Shown here: positions 40,593 through 51,240 of the stretch, one piece after another | Layout: each line of letters opens with the position of its first letter | How positions within the stretch are numbered: the stretch's first letter is position 1 | NCBI GenBank assembly: GCA_024704175.1 | Contig: CP085629.1 | Coordinates: 7,863,501-7,927,500, forward strand | Source of the DNA: Paenibacillus sp. P25 | Lineage (GTDB): Bacteria > Bacillota > Bacilli > Paenibacillales > NBRC-103111 | Length of the DNA: 64,000 bases | Direction of reading: 5' to 3' | Notes under the pieces: model-generated | Database searches by the model: none | Told to the model about the DNA's origin: nothing | What the model saw: only the letters and a program-made list of their open reading frames with translations | Position numbers and translations under genes: made by a program

Positions 40593-41197
40593 AGGACGGG
40601 ATGGTCGTCAACCTGGGCATCGGGATTCCGACGCGGGTGGCGGATTTTATTCCGGAAGGGGTTCATGTCGTCTTTCATGCGGAGAACGGGATTCTCGGCG
40701 CGGGCCCGAGCCCGAAACCGGGGGAGGAGGACGCTTTTCTCTGCAATGCGGGCGGCTTTCCGGTCACAGTGACCGAAGGGGCGTCCTACTGCGACAGCGC
40801 GATTGCTTTCGCCATGATCCGCCGGGGCCGCATCGACATGACCGTGCTCGGGGCGCTTGAAGTCAGCGAACGCGGGGACCTGGCGAACTGGATCGTGCCC
40901 GGGAAGCGGGTGGCCGGGATCGGAGGGGCCATGGAGCTGGCGCAGAAAGCGAGCAGGGTGGTCGTGGTGATGAACCATGTCAACCAGAAAGGCGAGCCCA
41001 AGATCAAGCGGCAGTGCACGCTCCCGCTCACGGCGCAGGCCTGCGTCGACTTGATCATTACGGATATGGCGGTGATCGAGGTCGCGGATGGGGGCCTGAT
41101 TTTGCGGGAAGTGATGGCTCCATATACGGCGGAGGAGGTCGTACGGTTCACGGAAGCGGAGCTTCGGATCCCGGACGGGGTCGTAACCATTCCATAA
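40535..41197 (+). CDS. yodR: CoA-transferase beta subunit YodR
   Basis: 220 aa, intact. VVNLGIGIPTRVADFIPEG and HAENGILGAGPSPKPGEEDA contain the catalytic Glu of family I CoA transferases; IGGAMELAQKASRVVVVMNH is the conserved C-terminal strand-loop. ATG at 40535 is taken over the TTG at 40529. Partner of YodS. Confidence 0.88.
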   Translation: MGVGEESRDRIARRAARELKDGMVVNLGIGIPTRVADFIPEGVHVVFHAENGILGAGPSPKPGEEDAFLCNAGGFPVTVTEGASYCDSAIAFAMIRRGRIDMTVLGALEVSERGDLANWIVPGKRVAGIGGAMELAQKASRVVVVMNHVNQKGEPKIKRQCTLPLTAQACVDLIITDMAVIEVADGGLILREVMAPYTAEEVVRFTEAELRIPDGVVTIP

Positions 41198-41221
41198 CGT
41201 GGCAGAAAAGGAGGGATCGCC

Positions 41222-42541
41222 TTGGCAGATCCGAACGGCGGGCGGAAGGAACGGATTCGCGAGTGGATGCGGAACCACCGGGAGGAAGGCACCCTCTTTG
41301 CTGCAGCAACTGGTCCGGATTCCCAGCATACAGGGGAAGGAGCAACCGGCCCAGGCGCTTGTGGCGGATCAGCTGCGCAGCATGGGGATGGATGTAGAGG
41401 TATGGGAGCCGGACGGCCGGGAGCTTGCGGCCAGCTCTTATTTTTATTCGCCGCGAAGCTGCTTTGAAGGGAGTCCCAATGTGGTCGGCGTGCTGAAGGG
41501 CTCGGGAGGGGGACGGTCGATTCTTCTGAACGGGCACATCGATGTCGTGCCGGAAGGCGCCCCGAGCAGTGGAAGGGTGACCCGTACAGCGGCAGGGTGG
41601 AGGACGGCAGGCTGTACGGGCGCGGGGCGACGGATATGAAGGGCGGCAATGTATCGTCGCTGCTGGCGGTCCGGGCGATCCGGGAGCTCGGGATCCGGCT
41701 GAAGGGCGATGTCATCTTCCAAAGCGTCATTGAAGAGGAAAGCGGCGGGGCGGGCACCTTGGCTGCGATTCTGAGAGGTTACAAGGCGGATGCGGCGCTG
41801 ATTCCGGAGCCGACGAACCTGCGGATTTTTCCGAAGCAGCAGGGCTCCATTTGGTTCCGGATCATAGTGAAAGGCCGGTCGGCGCACGGCGGAACGAGGT
41901 ACGAAGGGGTCAGTGCGATCGAGAAAAGCATGACCGTCGTTCAGCACATCCGCGAGCTGGAGGAGAAACGAAACGCCCGGATCGACGATCCGTTATATGC
42001 CCGCAACCCGATCCCCATTCCGATCAATGTCGGCGTCATTCAAGGCGGGAATTGGCCGTCGTCCGTACCGGACACGGTGAAGCTGGAGGGAAGAATGGGG
42101 GTGGCCCCCGGAGAAACGATGGAGCACGCCAAGGAGGAGATGGCCGGCTGGCTCGAGGGCTTGAAAGGAAAAGACCCCTGGTTCGCGGCGCATCCTCCGG
42201 CTTTGGAGTGGTTCGGAGCCCGCTGGGTTCCGGGCAGTGTCGATCCCGGGCATGACTTGATCCGGACGCTGTCGGAGCAGTACCGGAGTGTCCTGGCGGA
42301 GGAGCCGGTGATCGAGGCTTCGCCGTGGGGGACGGACGGGGGCCTGCTTACGGGGCTTGGCGGTACGCCCTGCGTCGTGTTCGGACCGGGCGTCACGGAG
42401 GTCGCCCATTATCCGAACGAGTACATCGTGCTGGAGCATCTGTTTCAGGCGGCGGAGATCATCGCACTGACCCTGCTGGATTGGTGCGGAACGGAAGAAG
42501 CGGAGGGATCGTATGGAATCAAGCCGAACGAAAGCCATTGA
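41222..42541 (+). CDS. yodQ: M20-family deacylase YodQ (two frameshifts)
   Basis: TTG start after aaaggaggg. Segments: QQLVRIPSIQGKEQPAQALV and LLNGHIDVVPEG (metal His/Asp); after a break in cccc at 41560-41563, GRGATDMKGGNVSSLLAV (bridging Asp), VIEEESGGAGT (catalytic Glu pair), then the dimerisation domain (SAHGGTRYEGVSA) and the last His in EVAHYPNEYIVLEHL. Corrected length is about 439 aa. It is expected to deacylate an N-acetyl-amino acid in the beta-lysine route. Confidence 0.83.
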
Positions 42542-43876
42542 GATTAAGACCCCTATACCGGGCCCGGCGGCAGCAGCTGCTGAAGCGGCGAGAGGAGCAT
42601 GTCCCGCGGGGGCCCTTCAATACGGTTCCCACCTTCGCCGCCAAGGCGGAGGGGGCGCCTGCTCACCGATGTGGACGGGAACACCTTCATCGACTTTGCC
42701 GGCGGCATCGGCTCGCTGAATGCCGGCCACTGCCCACCCGCCGTTGTCGAGGCGCTGAAAGATCAGCTGGACCGGTACCTTCACCCGAGCTTTCATGTGG
42801 TGATGTATGAGCCTTATGTGGCGCTGGCGGAGAAATTAAACGAGATCACCCCGGGAAGTCACAGGAAGAAGACCTTCTTTCTGAACAGCGGGGCGGAGGC
42901 GGTCGAGAATGCGGTCAAAATCGCGCGGAAATATACAGGACGAAGGGCGGTCATTTCCTTCGAGCGGGGATTCCATGGCCGAACCTACATGGCCATGTCG
43001 CTTACGAGCAAAGTAAAGCCGTACAAGAACGGCTTCGGCCCTTTCGCCCCGGATACGTATAAAATGCCGTATCCCTACTATTACCGGTCTCCCCACGGCA
43101 TGACGCCTGAGGAGACGGACGACTACATTTTACGCAAATTCGAGGATTTGTTCCTGTCGGAGGTACCGGGCGAGGAAGTCGCCGCCGTGATCATGGAGCC
43201 GGTACAAGGTGAAGGCGGGTTTGTAATCCCTTCCGCCCGCTTCGTTCAAGGCGTCAAAGCCCTGTGCGACCGATACGGCATCCTGTTCATCGCCGATGAA
43301 GTGCAGACCGGGTTCGGCCGGACGGGGAAAAACTTCGCCATGGAGCACTTCGGCGTCGTGCCGGATCTGATGACGATGTCCAAGTCGATTGCGGCCGGAC
43401 TTCCGATCAGTGCGGTCACCGGCCGGGCGGATATTATGGACGCGCCGGGCGTTGGCGAGATCGGCGGCACCTACGGAGGAAGCCCGCTGGGCTGCGTCGC
43501 TGCGCTCAAGGTGATCGAAATGCTGGAGGAGCAGCGTCTTGCGGAGAGGGCCGCTTTGATCGGGAATGTGGTCAGCGAGCGGTTCCGCCGGCTGCAGCAG
43601 GAGGTGGACCGGATCGGGGACATCCGGTCGCTCGGGGCGATGTGCGCGATGGAGCTGGTCAAGGACCCGGCCGGCAAAGAGCCGGATAAAGAGCTGACGA
43701 ACCGGGTGCTGCAGGAGGCATACCGGAACGGGGTTATCGTAATGGGGGCGGGGCTGTACGGCAATGTCATCCGATTCTTAAGCCCGCTTGTGATCACGGA
43801 CGAACAGCTGGCCGAAGGCCTGGATGTGCTGGAGCAGGCGCTCCGGACGTGCGCCGGCGCAAATCATGGTGCATAA
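42513..43876 (+). CDS. Class III aminotransferase, GabT-like (two frameshifts near the start)
   Basis: ATG at 42513 behind ggagggatcgt, overlapping yodQ by 29 bp. After breaks at about 42575 and in ggggg at about 42651-42655 the frame is open to the end, about 453 aa. FINGAGEA-type phosphate loop FFLNSGAEAVENAVKIARKY, FHGRTYMAMSLTSK, EPVQGEGGFVIPS, FIADEVQTGFGRTGK and the PLP Lys in TMSKSIAAGLPIS identify a 4-aminobutyrate/omega-amino-acid transaminase. With the dehydrogenase that follows it could take a C4-C5 omega-amino acid to a dicarboxylate. Confidence 0.85.
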
Positions 43877-43891
43877 TGGAGGGGAAGGGGA

Positions 43892-45316
43892 ATGGGTATG
43901 AAGAAGCATTTATATATCAACGGGACTTGGGCCGAAGCCGGCGAATACCGCCCGTTATTCTCTCCATACAGCGGTGAACAGATCGCCGAGATTGCCTATG
44001 CCGGAGCCCCCGAGGTGGATCGCGCCATCGAGGCGGCGGAACGGGCAAGGCCGCTTATGGCCCGGATGCCCGCACACGAACGGGCTGCGCTGCTCGAGCG
44101 GCTCGCCGCGCTTATCCGGGAGAACGCCGAGGAAAGCGCTCGTCTGATTGCGCTCGAAGCGGCTAAACCGCTCAAGACGGCCCGACTTGAAGTTGAACGC
44201 ACGATCATGACGTATAAATTTTCCGCCGAAGAAGCCAGACGTATCCACGGCGAGACGATTCCGATGGATGCGGCCCCCGGCGGGGAGGACCGCGTAGCCT
44301 ATACGATTCGCCAGCCCTTAGGGGTCGTTGCGGCGATCACACCGTTCAATTTCCCGATGAACCTGGTAGCGCACAAGGTTGGACCCGCCATCGCCGCCGG
44401 CAATACCATCGTGCTGAAGCCGGCCGGGCAAACGCCGTTATCCGCTTTGTGGCTGGCGGAGTCGCTGCAGCAGGCCGGTCTGCCGGCGGGGGCGCTCAAT
44501 GTGGTGACCGGCCGCGGAAGCGTCATCGGCGACCTGCTGGTTACGGACGAGCGGATCAAGGCCGTGACCTTCACAGGAAGCCCGGAGGTCGGGATCGCTA
44601 TACGCAATAAGGCGGGTCTGAAGAAGGTGACGCTGGAGCTCGGATCAAATTCGGCGCTCATTGTTGATCAAGGTATAGATATCGATGCCATGATCGTCAG
44701 AGCGGTGTCGGGCGCATTTTCCTATGCCGGGCAGGTCTGCATTTCGCTTCAGCGGGTCTATGTGCATGAACGGGTGTACGATGAATTTGTACGGAAATTC
44801 ACAGCCGAAGCCGCCAAACTGAGGGTAGGTGACCCGCTCGATCCGGACACCGATCTGTCCGCGCTCATCAGTCCGCAGGACGCTGAGCGCACCTTGCAGT
44901 GGATCGCCGAAGCCGAGCAGCTGGGTGCCGTTGTGGCGGCAGGCAATAAACAGGACGGCCGGATCGTTCATCCCACTGTTCTGCTCCAGGTGAATCCGGC
45001 GGCGAAGGTATCCTGCCAGGAAGCTTTTGCCCCCGTCGTCATTATCAATAAAGTGTCTTCGGTGGAAGAGGCGATCCATGAGGTTAATGCATCGCGGTAC
45101 GGACTCCAGGCGGGAATTTACACGAACGACATCCGCACGGCGCTGAAGGCCGCAGAGGAGCTGGAGGTGGGAGGCGTTATGATCAACGACATCCCGGGCT
45201 TCCGCGTGGATCATATGCCATACGGCGGCGTCAAGGAAAGCGGAACCGGGCGCGAGGGCGTGAAATATGCGGTCCAGGAAATGACGGAGATGAAGCTGGT
45301 CTGCTTCAAGAAGTAA
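43892..45316 (+). CDS. NAD(P)-dependent aldehyde dehydrogenase
   Basis: 474 aa, intact ALDH: TPFNFPMNLVAHKVGPAIAA (cofactor), VTFTGSPEVG, general base Glu in KKVTLELGSNSA and catalytic Cys in FSYAGQVCISLQRV, MPYGGVKESGTGREG at the end. It lies 16 bp after the GabT-like gene and closes the operon, so its likely substrate is the semialdehyde made by that transaminase (succinate or glutarate semialdehyde). Specificity is inferred from the neighbour. Confidence 0.85.
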   Translation: MGMKKHLYINGTWAEAGEYRPLFSPYSGEQIAEIAYAGAPEVDRAIEAAERARPLMARMPAHERAALLERLAALIRENAEESARLIALEAAKPLKTARLEVERTIMTYKFSAEEARRIHGETIPMDAAPGGEDRVAYTIRQPLGVVAAITPFNFPMNLVAHKVGPAIAAGNTIVLKPAGQTPLSALWLAESLQQAGLPAGALNVVTGRGSVIGDLLVTDERIKAVTFTGSPEVGIAIRNKAGLKKVTLELGSNSALIVDQGIDIDAMIVRAVSGAFSYAGQVCISLQRVYVHERVYDEFVRKFTAEAAKLRVGDPLDPDTDLSALISPQDAERTLQWIAEAEQLGAVVAAGNKQDGRIVHPTVLLQVNPAAKVSCQEAFAPVVIINKVSSVEEAIHEVNASRYGLQAGIYTNDIRTALKAAEELEVGGVMINDIPGFRVDHMPYGGVKESGTGREGVKYAVQEMTEMKLVCFKK

Positions 45317-45362
45317 CGGCAGACAGTTGCCGTCACCGCCGTAAGCGAACGGGAAATCGTGC

Positions 45363-45402
45363 AAAAAACCAGCCGAAACGCGAATCATTGGCTGGTTTTT
45401 TT
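45363..45402. terminator. Bidirectional terminator between the aldehyde dehydrogenase and asnB
   Basis: Arms aaaaaaccagcc (45363-45374) and ggctggtttttt (45390-45401) give a symmetrical stem with A and T runs on each side, serving both converging operons. Confidence 0.88.
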
Positions 45403-45455
45403 GCAGTTTTTTGCCATTACGAAGTATGCGCTTCCTGAAATCTATCCATCTTCAC

Positions 45456-47290
45456 TCAGTGAAGAATCACCTTGTAATTCTTCATCCATTCGTTCATTTG
45501 ACACCAATAGGCAAACAGATAAGTCGGACCGTCGTGGGAGGACGCATCTTCCGTTGTATTAGCAAGGACATCAAGTACTTTCTTCGTATCGAGCAAATTC
45601 AGAATAGGGGATTGCCGGTCGGTCATGACTTCCGTCAACCTTTTACGAATGGCTTTTACATAAGAAGGGTTCTGGGTCATGGGATATGCGCTTTTCTTAC
45701 GATACAAAACGTCATCAGGCAGCAGTCCTTCCAGGGCTCTGCGCAAGATTCCTTTTTCTTGTCCTCCGATATTTTTTAAATCCCAAGGAATATTCCAGAC
45801 GTATTCAACCAACCGGTGATCGCAAAAAGGAACGCGTACTTCCAGGCCGACGGCCATGCTCATGCGATCTTTGCGGTCCAACAAAGTCGGCGACCAGCGG
45901 GTCAGAGTCAAATAAAAGATCTCACGGATTCGTTTGTCTCTTCCATGTTCACCGGCTAACTGCGGTACTTCATCAAGGGCTTCACGGTAACGGCGATCCA
46001 TGTAGGCTTGGGGTCGGAGGCGGTCAGCCCATTCCCCGGACAACATACTCTCTATGCGGATACTCCTGGACTGTGTAAATGGGACCCACGGAAATGTATT
46101 GGCTTCCAAGGAAGCACTGGAATAAAACCAGGGATAACCGCCAAACACTTCATCCGCCGATTCGCCGGAAAGGGCTACGGTCGCCTTTGTTTTCAACTCT
46201 TTAAATAGAAGGTATAAGGACGTATCGATGTCTCCCATGGAGGGAAGATCCCGGGCGCGCAGCGGAACGAGGAAATTTCGAATAAGATCGGGAGTATCTA
46301 TCAGGATGTTATGGTGATCCGTGCCGACATGCTCGACTACTTTTTTTACCCAAGGAGCATCCAAGCTGGGGTGAGCGGCAGTCGCTTGAAAGTGTTGTTC
46401 ACTGTCTTTGTAATCAAGCGAAAAGGTTTGAACGCTTCCCCTCTTGTGCCGGTTTAAAATCTCTGCAGATAAAGCTGTGATTCCGCTGGAATCAAGTCCG
46501 CCGGACAGTAAGGTGCAGACAGGCACGTCGGAAATAAGCTGGCGCTCCACGATATCGTACAGCAATTCGCGAATTTTCATCGCAGTGGCTTCGGGATCAT
46601 CCGGGTGCGGATGGCTTTCCAATTTCCAATACGATGTCAGACGGCTTCCGTCCCGATGAAACCGGAGGGTATGGCCCGGACGAATTTCTTTCACATCTTT
46701 GAAAATTCCATGGCCCGGGGTTCGAATGGGATATAGAGCGAATAGTTCAGATAGACCTTCCGCATCAACTATCGGCTGAATCAAAGGATGGGCCAGCAAT
46801 GCTTTCAGCTCGGAGCCAAAGACGATAGCACCGTCGCGTATGGCATAGAAAAGCGGCTTGACGCCAAGTCGGTCTCTGGCTAGGAACAGTTCTTGCTTCT
46901 TGTTGTCCCAAATGCCAAACGCAAAAATGCCGTTTAAGCGTTCCACGCAAGAGTGACCCCATTCCATATAAGAATGCAAGAGAACTTCCGTGTCGGATCG
47001 GGTTTTAAAAGAATGTCCGCGCGATTTCAATTCTTGGGATAATTCCCGATAGTTGTAGATTTCCCCGCTGTACGTGATAACGTAATCGTTCTCCTGCGCG
47101 GTCATCGGCTGGTGCCGCCTTGGAGATCAATAATGGCCAACCGGCGATGAGCAAACGCCGCATGAGCGGACAGCCATATCCCTTCGGCATCGGGGCCTCG
47201 ACATTCCAAGGTATCGGCCATCGATTGTAAAATAGCTTCCTGCCGGTTTAAATCGGTGTTCCAATCAACCCATCCTGCAATTCCACACAT
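45456..47290 (-). CDS. asnB: Glutamine-hydrolysing asparagine synthetase (one frameshift)
   Basis: Starts MCGIAGWVDWNTDLN, so Cys2 is the class II amidotransferase nucleophile. RGPDAEG and AHRRLAIIDLQGG follow; one missing base at about 47110 leads to MTAQENDYVITYSGEIYNYR. The synthetase half has the PP-loop LLSGGLDSSGITAL, SGESADEVFGGYPW and a C-terminal helical part. Corrected length is about 611 aa. The single-domain order and size fit the AsnB/AsnO group involved in asparagine or cell-wall amidation. The divergent LysR gene may regulate it. Confidence 0.88.
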
Positions 47291-47373
47291 GGATTTCGAC
47301 CACCTTCCCATTAGGATCATACATGAATATACGTAAATTATATGGAATCCTTTACATTCAAACAAATCCATTC

Positions 47374-47395
47374 TAGTCTATAATAAGATGGACTA
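47374..47395. promoter_or_regulatory. Inverted repeat over the LysR promoter
   Basis: tagtc (47374-47378) and gacta (47391-47395) flank a TATAAT box (47379-47384) between asnB and the divergent LysR gene. A 22-bp imperfect dyad with T/A ends suits LysR autoregulation. Confidence 0.4.
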
Positions 47396-47420
47396 AAAGG
47401 AATGCGGGGTGCATCACACA

Positions 47421-48326
47421 GTGGAACTTCTTCAGCTGGAGTACTTTCGTACGGTAGCCCGTTTGGAGCATATGACCGAAGCGGCGGAGATCTTGCATGT
47501 CACGCAATCATCGCTCAGTAAGACGATTCAACGGTTGGAAGAGGACTTAGGTGTCCCCTTGTTTGACCGAAGCAAAAGCGGCCGCAGGTTACGGCTAAAT
47601 GATTTCGGCCGTTCTTTTCTTCAGCGTGTAGAGCGGGCTTTGTTTGAGTTGGAGGAAGGGAAACGTCAAATCGCTGATTTGACCAGTGCCGATCATGGCA
47701 CCCTGGCACTGGCTGTTAACACAGCCTACATGCTTCCGGATATCCTTAAGCGATTTCGGGAAATCCGGCCGCGAGTCCAGTTTCATGTACAACAGCTGGT
47801 AACCCATGAAATGGAAATCCGGGTGAAGAAGGGTGAGGTCGATTTTTGTTTGTCTTCCCCACCCATCCAAGGAAGCGAACTGATTTGCGATATCGTTTTC
47901 CGAGAGCAGATTTATGTGATTGTCCCGACAACCCACCGATTTGCCGACAGAGGCCGCGTTCGTTTATCCGAGCTTAAGGAAGAACGGTTTGTCAGTTTGA
48001 AAAAAGGGTATGGCATTCGTGACTTGATGGATGGTTATTGTGAAAAGGCTGGATTTGTACCCGACAACGCGTATGAAGGTGATGAGCCGGGTGCATTAAG
48101 TCCTCTTGTTCAGGCGGGACTCGGAATTTCTTTTATACCCAAATCGGCTATACATACCTTGCTCCAAGAAAATATGGTCTTCCTGCAAATAGAGGAGCCT
48201 GTATGTCTGCGGGAGATTGGACTTACGAGACATCAGAGCCGCTATTTATCCAGTGCGGCAAAGGAATTTCGTCAAGTCATCATCGAGCACTTCCAGAGAA
48301 TCGCTCAAAACGATGATAGTACGTAA
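47421..48326 (+). CDS. LysR-family transcriptional regulator
   Basis: 301 aa from the GTG that gives the usual MELLQLEYFRTVARLEHM opening; a GTG four codons earlier is possible. The HTH is MTEAAEILHVTQSSLSKTIQ followed by LEEDLGVPLFDR. The effector domain is a periplasmic-binding-like fold (LALAVNTAYMLPDIL, VQAGLGISFIPKSAI). Divergent from asnB with a 130-bp shared control region. Effector unknown. Confidence 0.87.
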   Translation: MELLQLEYFRTVARLEHMTEAAEILHVTQSSLSKTIQRLEEDLGVPLFDRSKSGRRLRLNDFGRSFLQRVERALFELEEGKRQIADLTSADHGTLALAVNTAYMLPDILKRFREIRPRVQFHVQQLVTHEMEIRVKKGEVDFCLSSPPIQGSELICDIVFREQIYVIVPTTHRFADRGRVRLSELKEERFVSLKKGYGIRDLMDGYCEKAGFVPDNAYEGDEPGALSPLVQAGLGISFIPKSAIHTLLQENMVFLQIEEPVCLREIGLTRHQSRYLSSAAKEFRQVIIEHFQRIAQNDDST

Positions 48327-48362
48327 CCTTCCTGAAATTCGATCATGTATCGCTTCGATCGC

Positions 48363-50438
48363 TTATTCCGGCTGATTGGCTGTCTTCTTTCCTGCCTCAA
48401 AAGGTGTGGTGACTCCTTCATAGGACAAGTGCATCGTCATTCCCAGCTGTGCATGCCATAAATTATGACAGTGATCCATCCATATCCCGGGATTATCCGC
48501 TTTAAAAGCAACTTCATACTCTTCACCGGGAGCTACATTCAGTGAATCGGTCCACCAAGGGCTTCCTGTAGCGGGTTTCCCGTTCCGGCTGAGAACGAGC
48601 ATGATATGCCCATGAAGATGCATCGGATGATGATCCCAACCGCGGTTAATAAAAGTGGTTTTTACTAAATCGCCTTCTTTGACCGTTAACGCGGGAGTAT
48701 CGGGAAAAACGCGTCCGTTTATGGTATATAAAGCATTTAGTTTGCCGTCATAGAACCCGAACCGAGTGTCCAAGACGATTTTGTAGGTGCGGTCAAATGG
48801 ACTATGGATGTCGAAGGGAGTCTGCCCTTTCTCCCCGTAGTTACTCGGGTCAAATACAGGGTTCTTTTCATTGAAAGCTGGGGCTGAGGCTGTTTCCGTC
48901 TCATTAAAGACAATCCCCGGAGTGACGCCTGCATCGCTTCGGTCGCTCAATCTTACCGGCGTTTGGGGCATGGTAAATAAAATATCATACCGTCCGCCGC
49001 CGGCGATCAATAGGTTTTGATTCTCGATTGAGGCGGGCGACTGAATATCGGCCGCCGTCTATGGCTATCACTTTAAAGGGGGCACCCGATAATTGGAAAG
49101 ATTGCGGGAAGTTCTGGGCGTTAATCATCCGCAATCTAACCAGTGTACCGGGTGGAATCGTTTGACGGTCAAGGGTGTCCTTTAACCCGTACGCGGGAGT
49201 TAAGGTCCAGCCATTCGTTAATTGCCAAGCATGACTTAATACGGTGATGTCTTTGGAATTGGGCTGTGGAATATCGTTTGGTTCTACAATGAGCGAACCG
49301 AATAACCCTTTTATCACTTGTTTCGCCGATTGTTGATGGGAATGGTACCAATACGTTCCCACTTGTTTGGCTTGAAAACGGTAGACATGGGTTTCCCCGG
49401 CGGTACCGAATCTTGGGTAACTCCGGCCACTCCGTCTTCTGCATTCGGCACATTATAGCCATGCCAGTGAACGGTAACCCCATCTTCAATATCCTTGTTT
49501 TTCAAAACAACTTCAACCATTTCCCCTTGCTTCACTCGTAATTCCGGACCAGGAGCGGTCCCATTAAAGGTCCAAGCTTCCATGGTTTTGCCGGAACTTA
49601 ATTCTACTTGTGTCTTCTGGGCAACCAATTCGAAATGACGGTCTATTTTCTCGGTTAGAGGACCTGTTAATGATGTAACACTTATTTCTTTCGTGTCCAT
49701 AGCATGGCTCATCGTTTGCATATTCATCTCATTATGATGCATGCTTCCCATATTCATATGGTCAGGAAGAACCGATGCTTTCATGGACAAGGTATACCAC
49801 CCGCCAATTAGGATGGCAAGAAAAACGAAGGAGAGAATCGTCCGTAAAAGTCTCGCGGATGAAGTAACCTTAAAATGGGTTTGAAGCCGTTTTGCGCTGT
49901 AGCGTTTTTGCCGAAACCATAAAGCGCCTAACATCAGGGCGAATGCGATCCATAGGATCACAGCGTTTAAAACGTTCAATTCAAATGGATAAATAAAATA
50001 GGAAAAATAACAGCCTAAGATGGAGCTGATCAGAGCGGCTTGAATGGGAAGTATGAATTTTGGGGAGGCAAGTAACATTCGGTCCCTTTCATCTACGGCA
50101 GATTGTAAATCGTCTGTTATTTGACCGGCGATCTTTCGCATGAACGATAGGGGTACAAGGGTTGAGCATGCTGAAGGAATGAACAGCGGCATTGTAAGCA
50201 ATACCTTTTCCTTTATAAATTCCCATCCATAAGTACCTAATAAGACCAGAAGGACTAACTCTGCTATTACCATCGCTTGAGCTGCAACGAATAGGATGGT
50301 GGAACGTTTAATACTTTGTTTCAACTCCTTTTTTGTATACCGGAAGGGAAGACGACTCAAACGATTGGCTGCAACCGCCCATAGCACAATCAAGATTAAG
50401 AATACAACAAAGTCAATCAGGTATAGCTTTTCGAACAT
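48363..50438 (-). CDS. Membrane-anchored multicopper oxidase (two frameshifts)
   Basis: The first ~220 residues hold six hydrophobic segments (LIDFVVFLILIVLWAVAAN and on). A Met/His-rich linker (DHMNMGSMHHNEMNMQ) leads into the cupredoxin domains. Copper ligands are complete across the three frames: VTVHWHGYNV, YWYHSHQQ, HPMHLHGHIM and the type 1 HCHNLWHAQLGM. Breaks lie at about 49398 and 49055; the whole protein is about 690 aa. It probably oxidises Cu(I), Fe(II), Mn(II) or phenols on the outer membrane face. The start has agaaaggag. Multi-TM fusion to an MCO is uncommon. Convergent with the LysR gene. Confidence 0.85.
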
Positions 50439-50557
50439 GATAAAAACTCCTTTCTCTGTAGGGACAACGAAAAAAATATAGTGATTGCAAATCCATCATA
50501 TTTAACAGTTCACATTTATACAAACGCATTTGGATTTATAAAACCATTGATTAGAAG

Positions 50558-50587
50558 GAATGCGGTTGACTCAGGCCGGCCGCATTC
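50558..50587. other. Hairpin in the 50.44-50.71 kb gap
   Basis: gaatgcgg (50558-50565) and ccgcattc (50580-50587) form an 8-bp stem upstream of the acetyltransferase gene. Nothing else was recognised in this 275-bp gap. Confidence 0.35.
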
Positions 50588-50713
50588 AGCTTACCCGCAG
50601 GCGTATGATCCGGGTTCAGGAACAAGTTGATCAGTTCTGGAAAAAAATGTTGTATACTGGGTGAGGATTCGAAAGGTTTTCCGGCTAAAATGCAAGCGAA
50701 AGGAATGTGGGCT

Positions 50714-51154
50714 ATGTTCACGATTCGAACGGCAATAACTAATGATGCGGAAGCAATCGCGGGATTGATGTCGGAGCTGGGTTATCCAGCATCCCCGGAG
50801 AGCATAGCCTTAAGAATGCGGAAGATGGAAGCCGATCTGATGTACTGCACCTTGGTTGCTGATTTTCGTGGCAGGGTTATCGGGATGATCCATTTGCGAA
50901 CAGTCTATTCCTATATCAATGATGATGTAGGAGCACAGGTTTCAACAATTGTTACGAAGCCTGAATTTCGGGGACAAGGTGTTGGAAAGGAACTTATGAA
51001 GCATGGAGAAAATTGGGCCAGAGAACAAGGAGCGCAGGGGATTCTGCTAAACAGCGGTATCAAAAAAGAACGTGACGATGCACACCGATTTTACGAGAAA
51101 ATAGGGTACAAGATAACCGGCTACCGGTTCGCCAAAAGATTAACCGATTCCTAA
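50714..51154 (+). CDS. GNAT N-acetyltransferase
   Basis: 146 aa from MFTIRTAITNDAEAIAGLMS (aaaggaatg upstream). Acetyl-CoA loop VTKPEFRGQGVGKELMKHGE and the late RFYEKIGYKITGYRFAK are typical of single-domain GNATs. The substrate is not readable from the sequence. No operon partner. Confidence 0.85.
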   Translation: MFTIRTAITNDAEAIAGLMSELGYPASPESIALRMRKMEADLMYCTLVADFRGRVIGMIHLRTVYSYINDDVGAQVSTIVTKPEFRGQGVGKELMKHGENWAREQGAQGILLNSGIKKERDDAHRFYEKIGYKITGYRFAKRLTDS

Positions 51155-51189
51155 CCCGGATAAGCCAACTGAAGAAGCGAACAGAAAAA

Positions 51190-51211
51190 AGCCTGCTGAA
51201 GTCAACAGGCT
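51190..51211 (-). terminator. Terminator of the stalk-domain gene
   Basis: agcctg (51190-51195) and caggct (51206-51211), followed on the minus strand by six T. A second hairpin (ggaacc/ggttcc, 51218-51234) lies between it and the stop codon. Confidence 0.75.
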
Positions 51212-51240
51212 GATAGGGAACCTTCGAGGTTCCTTATATT

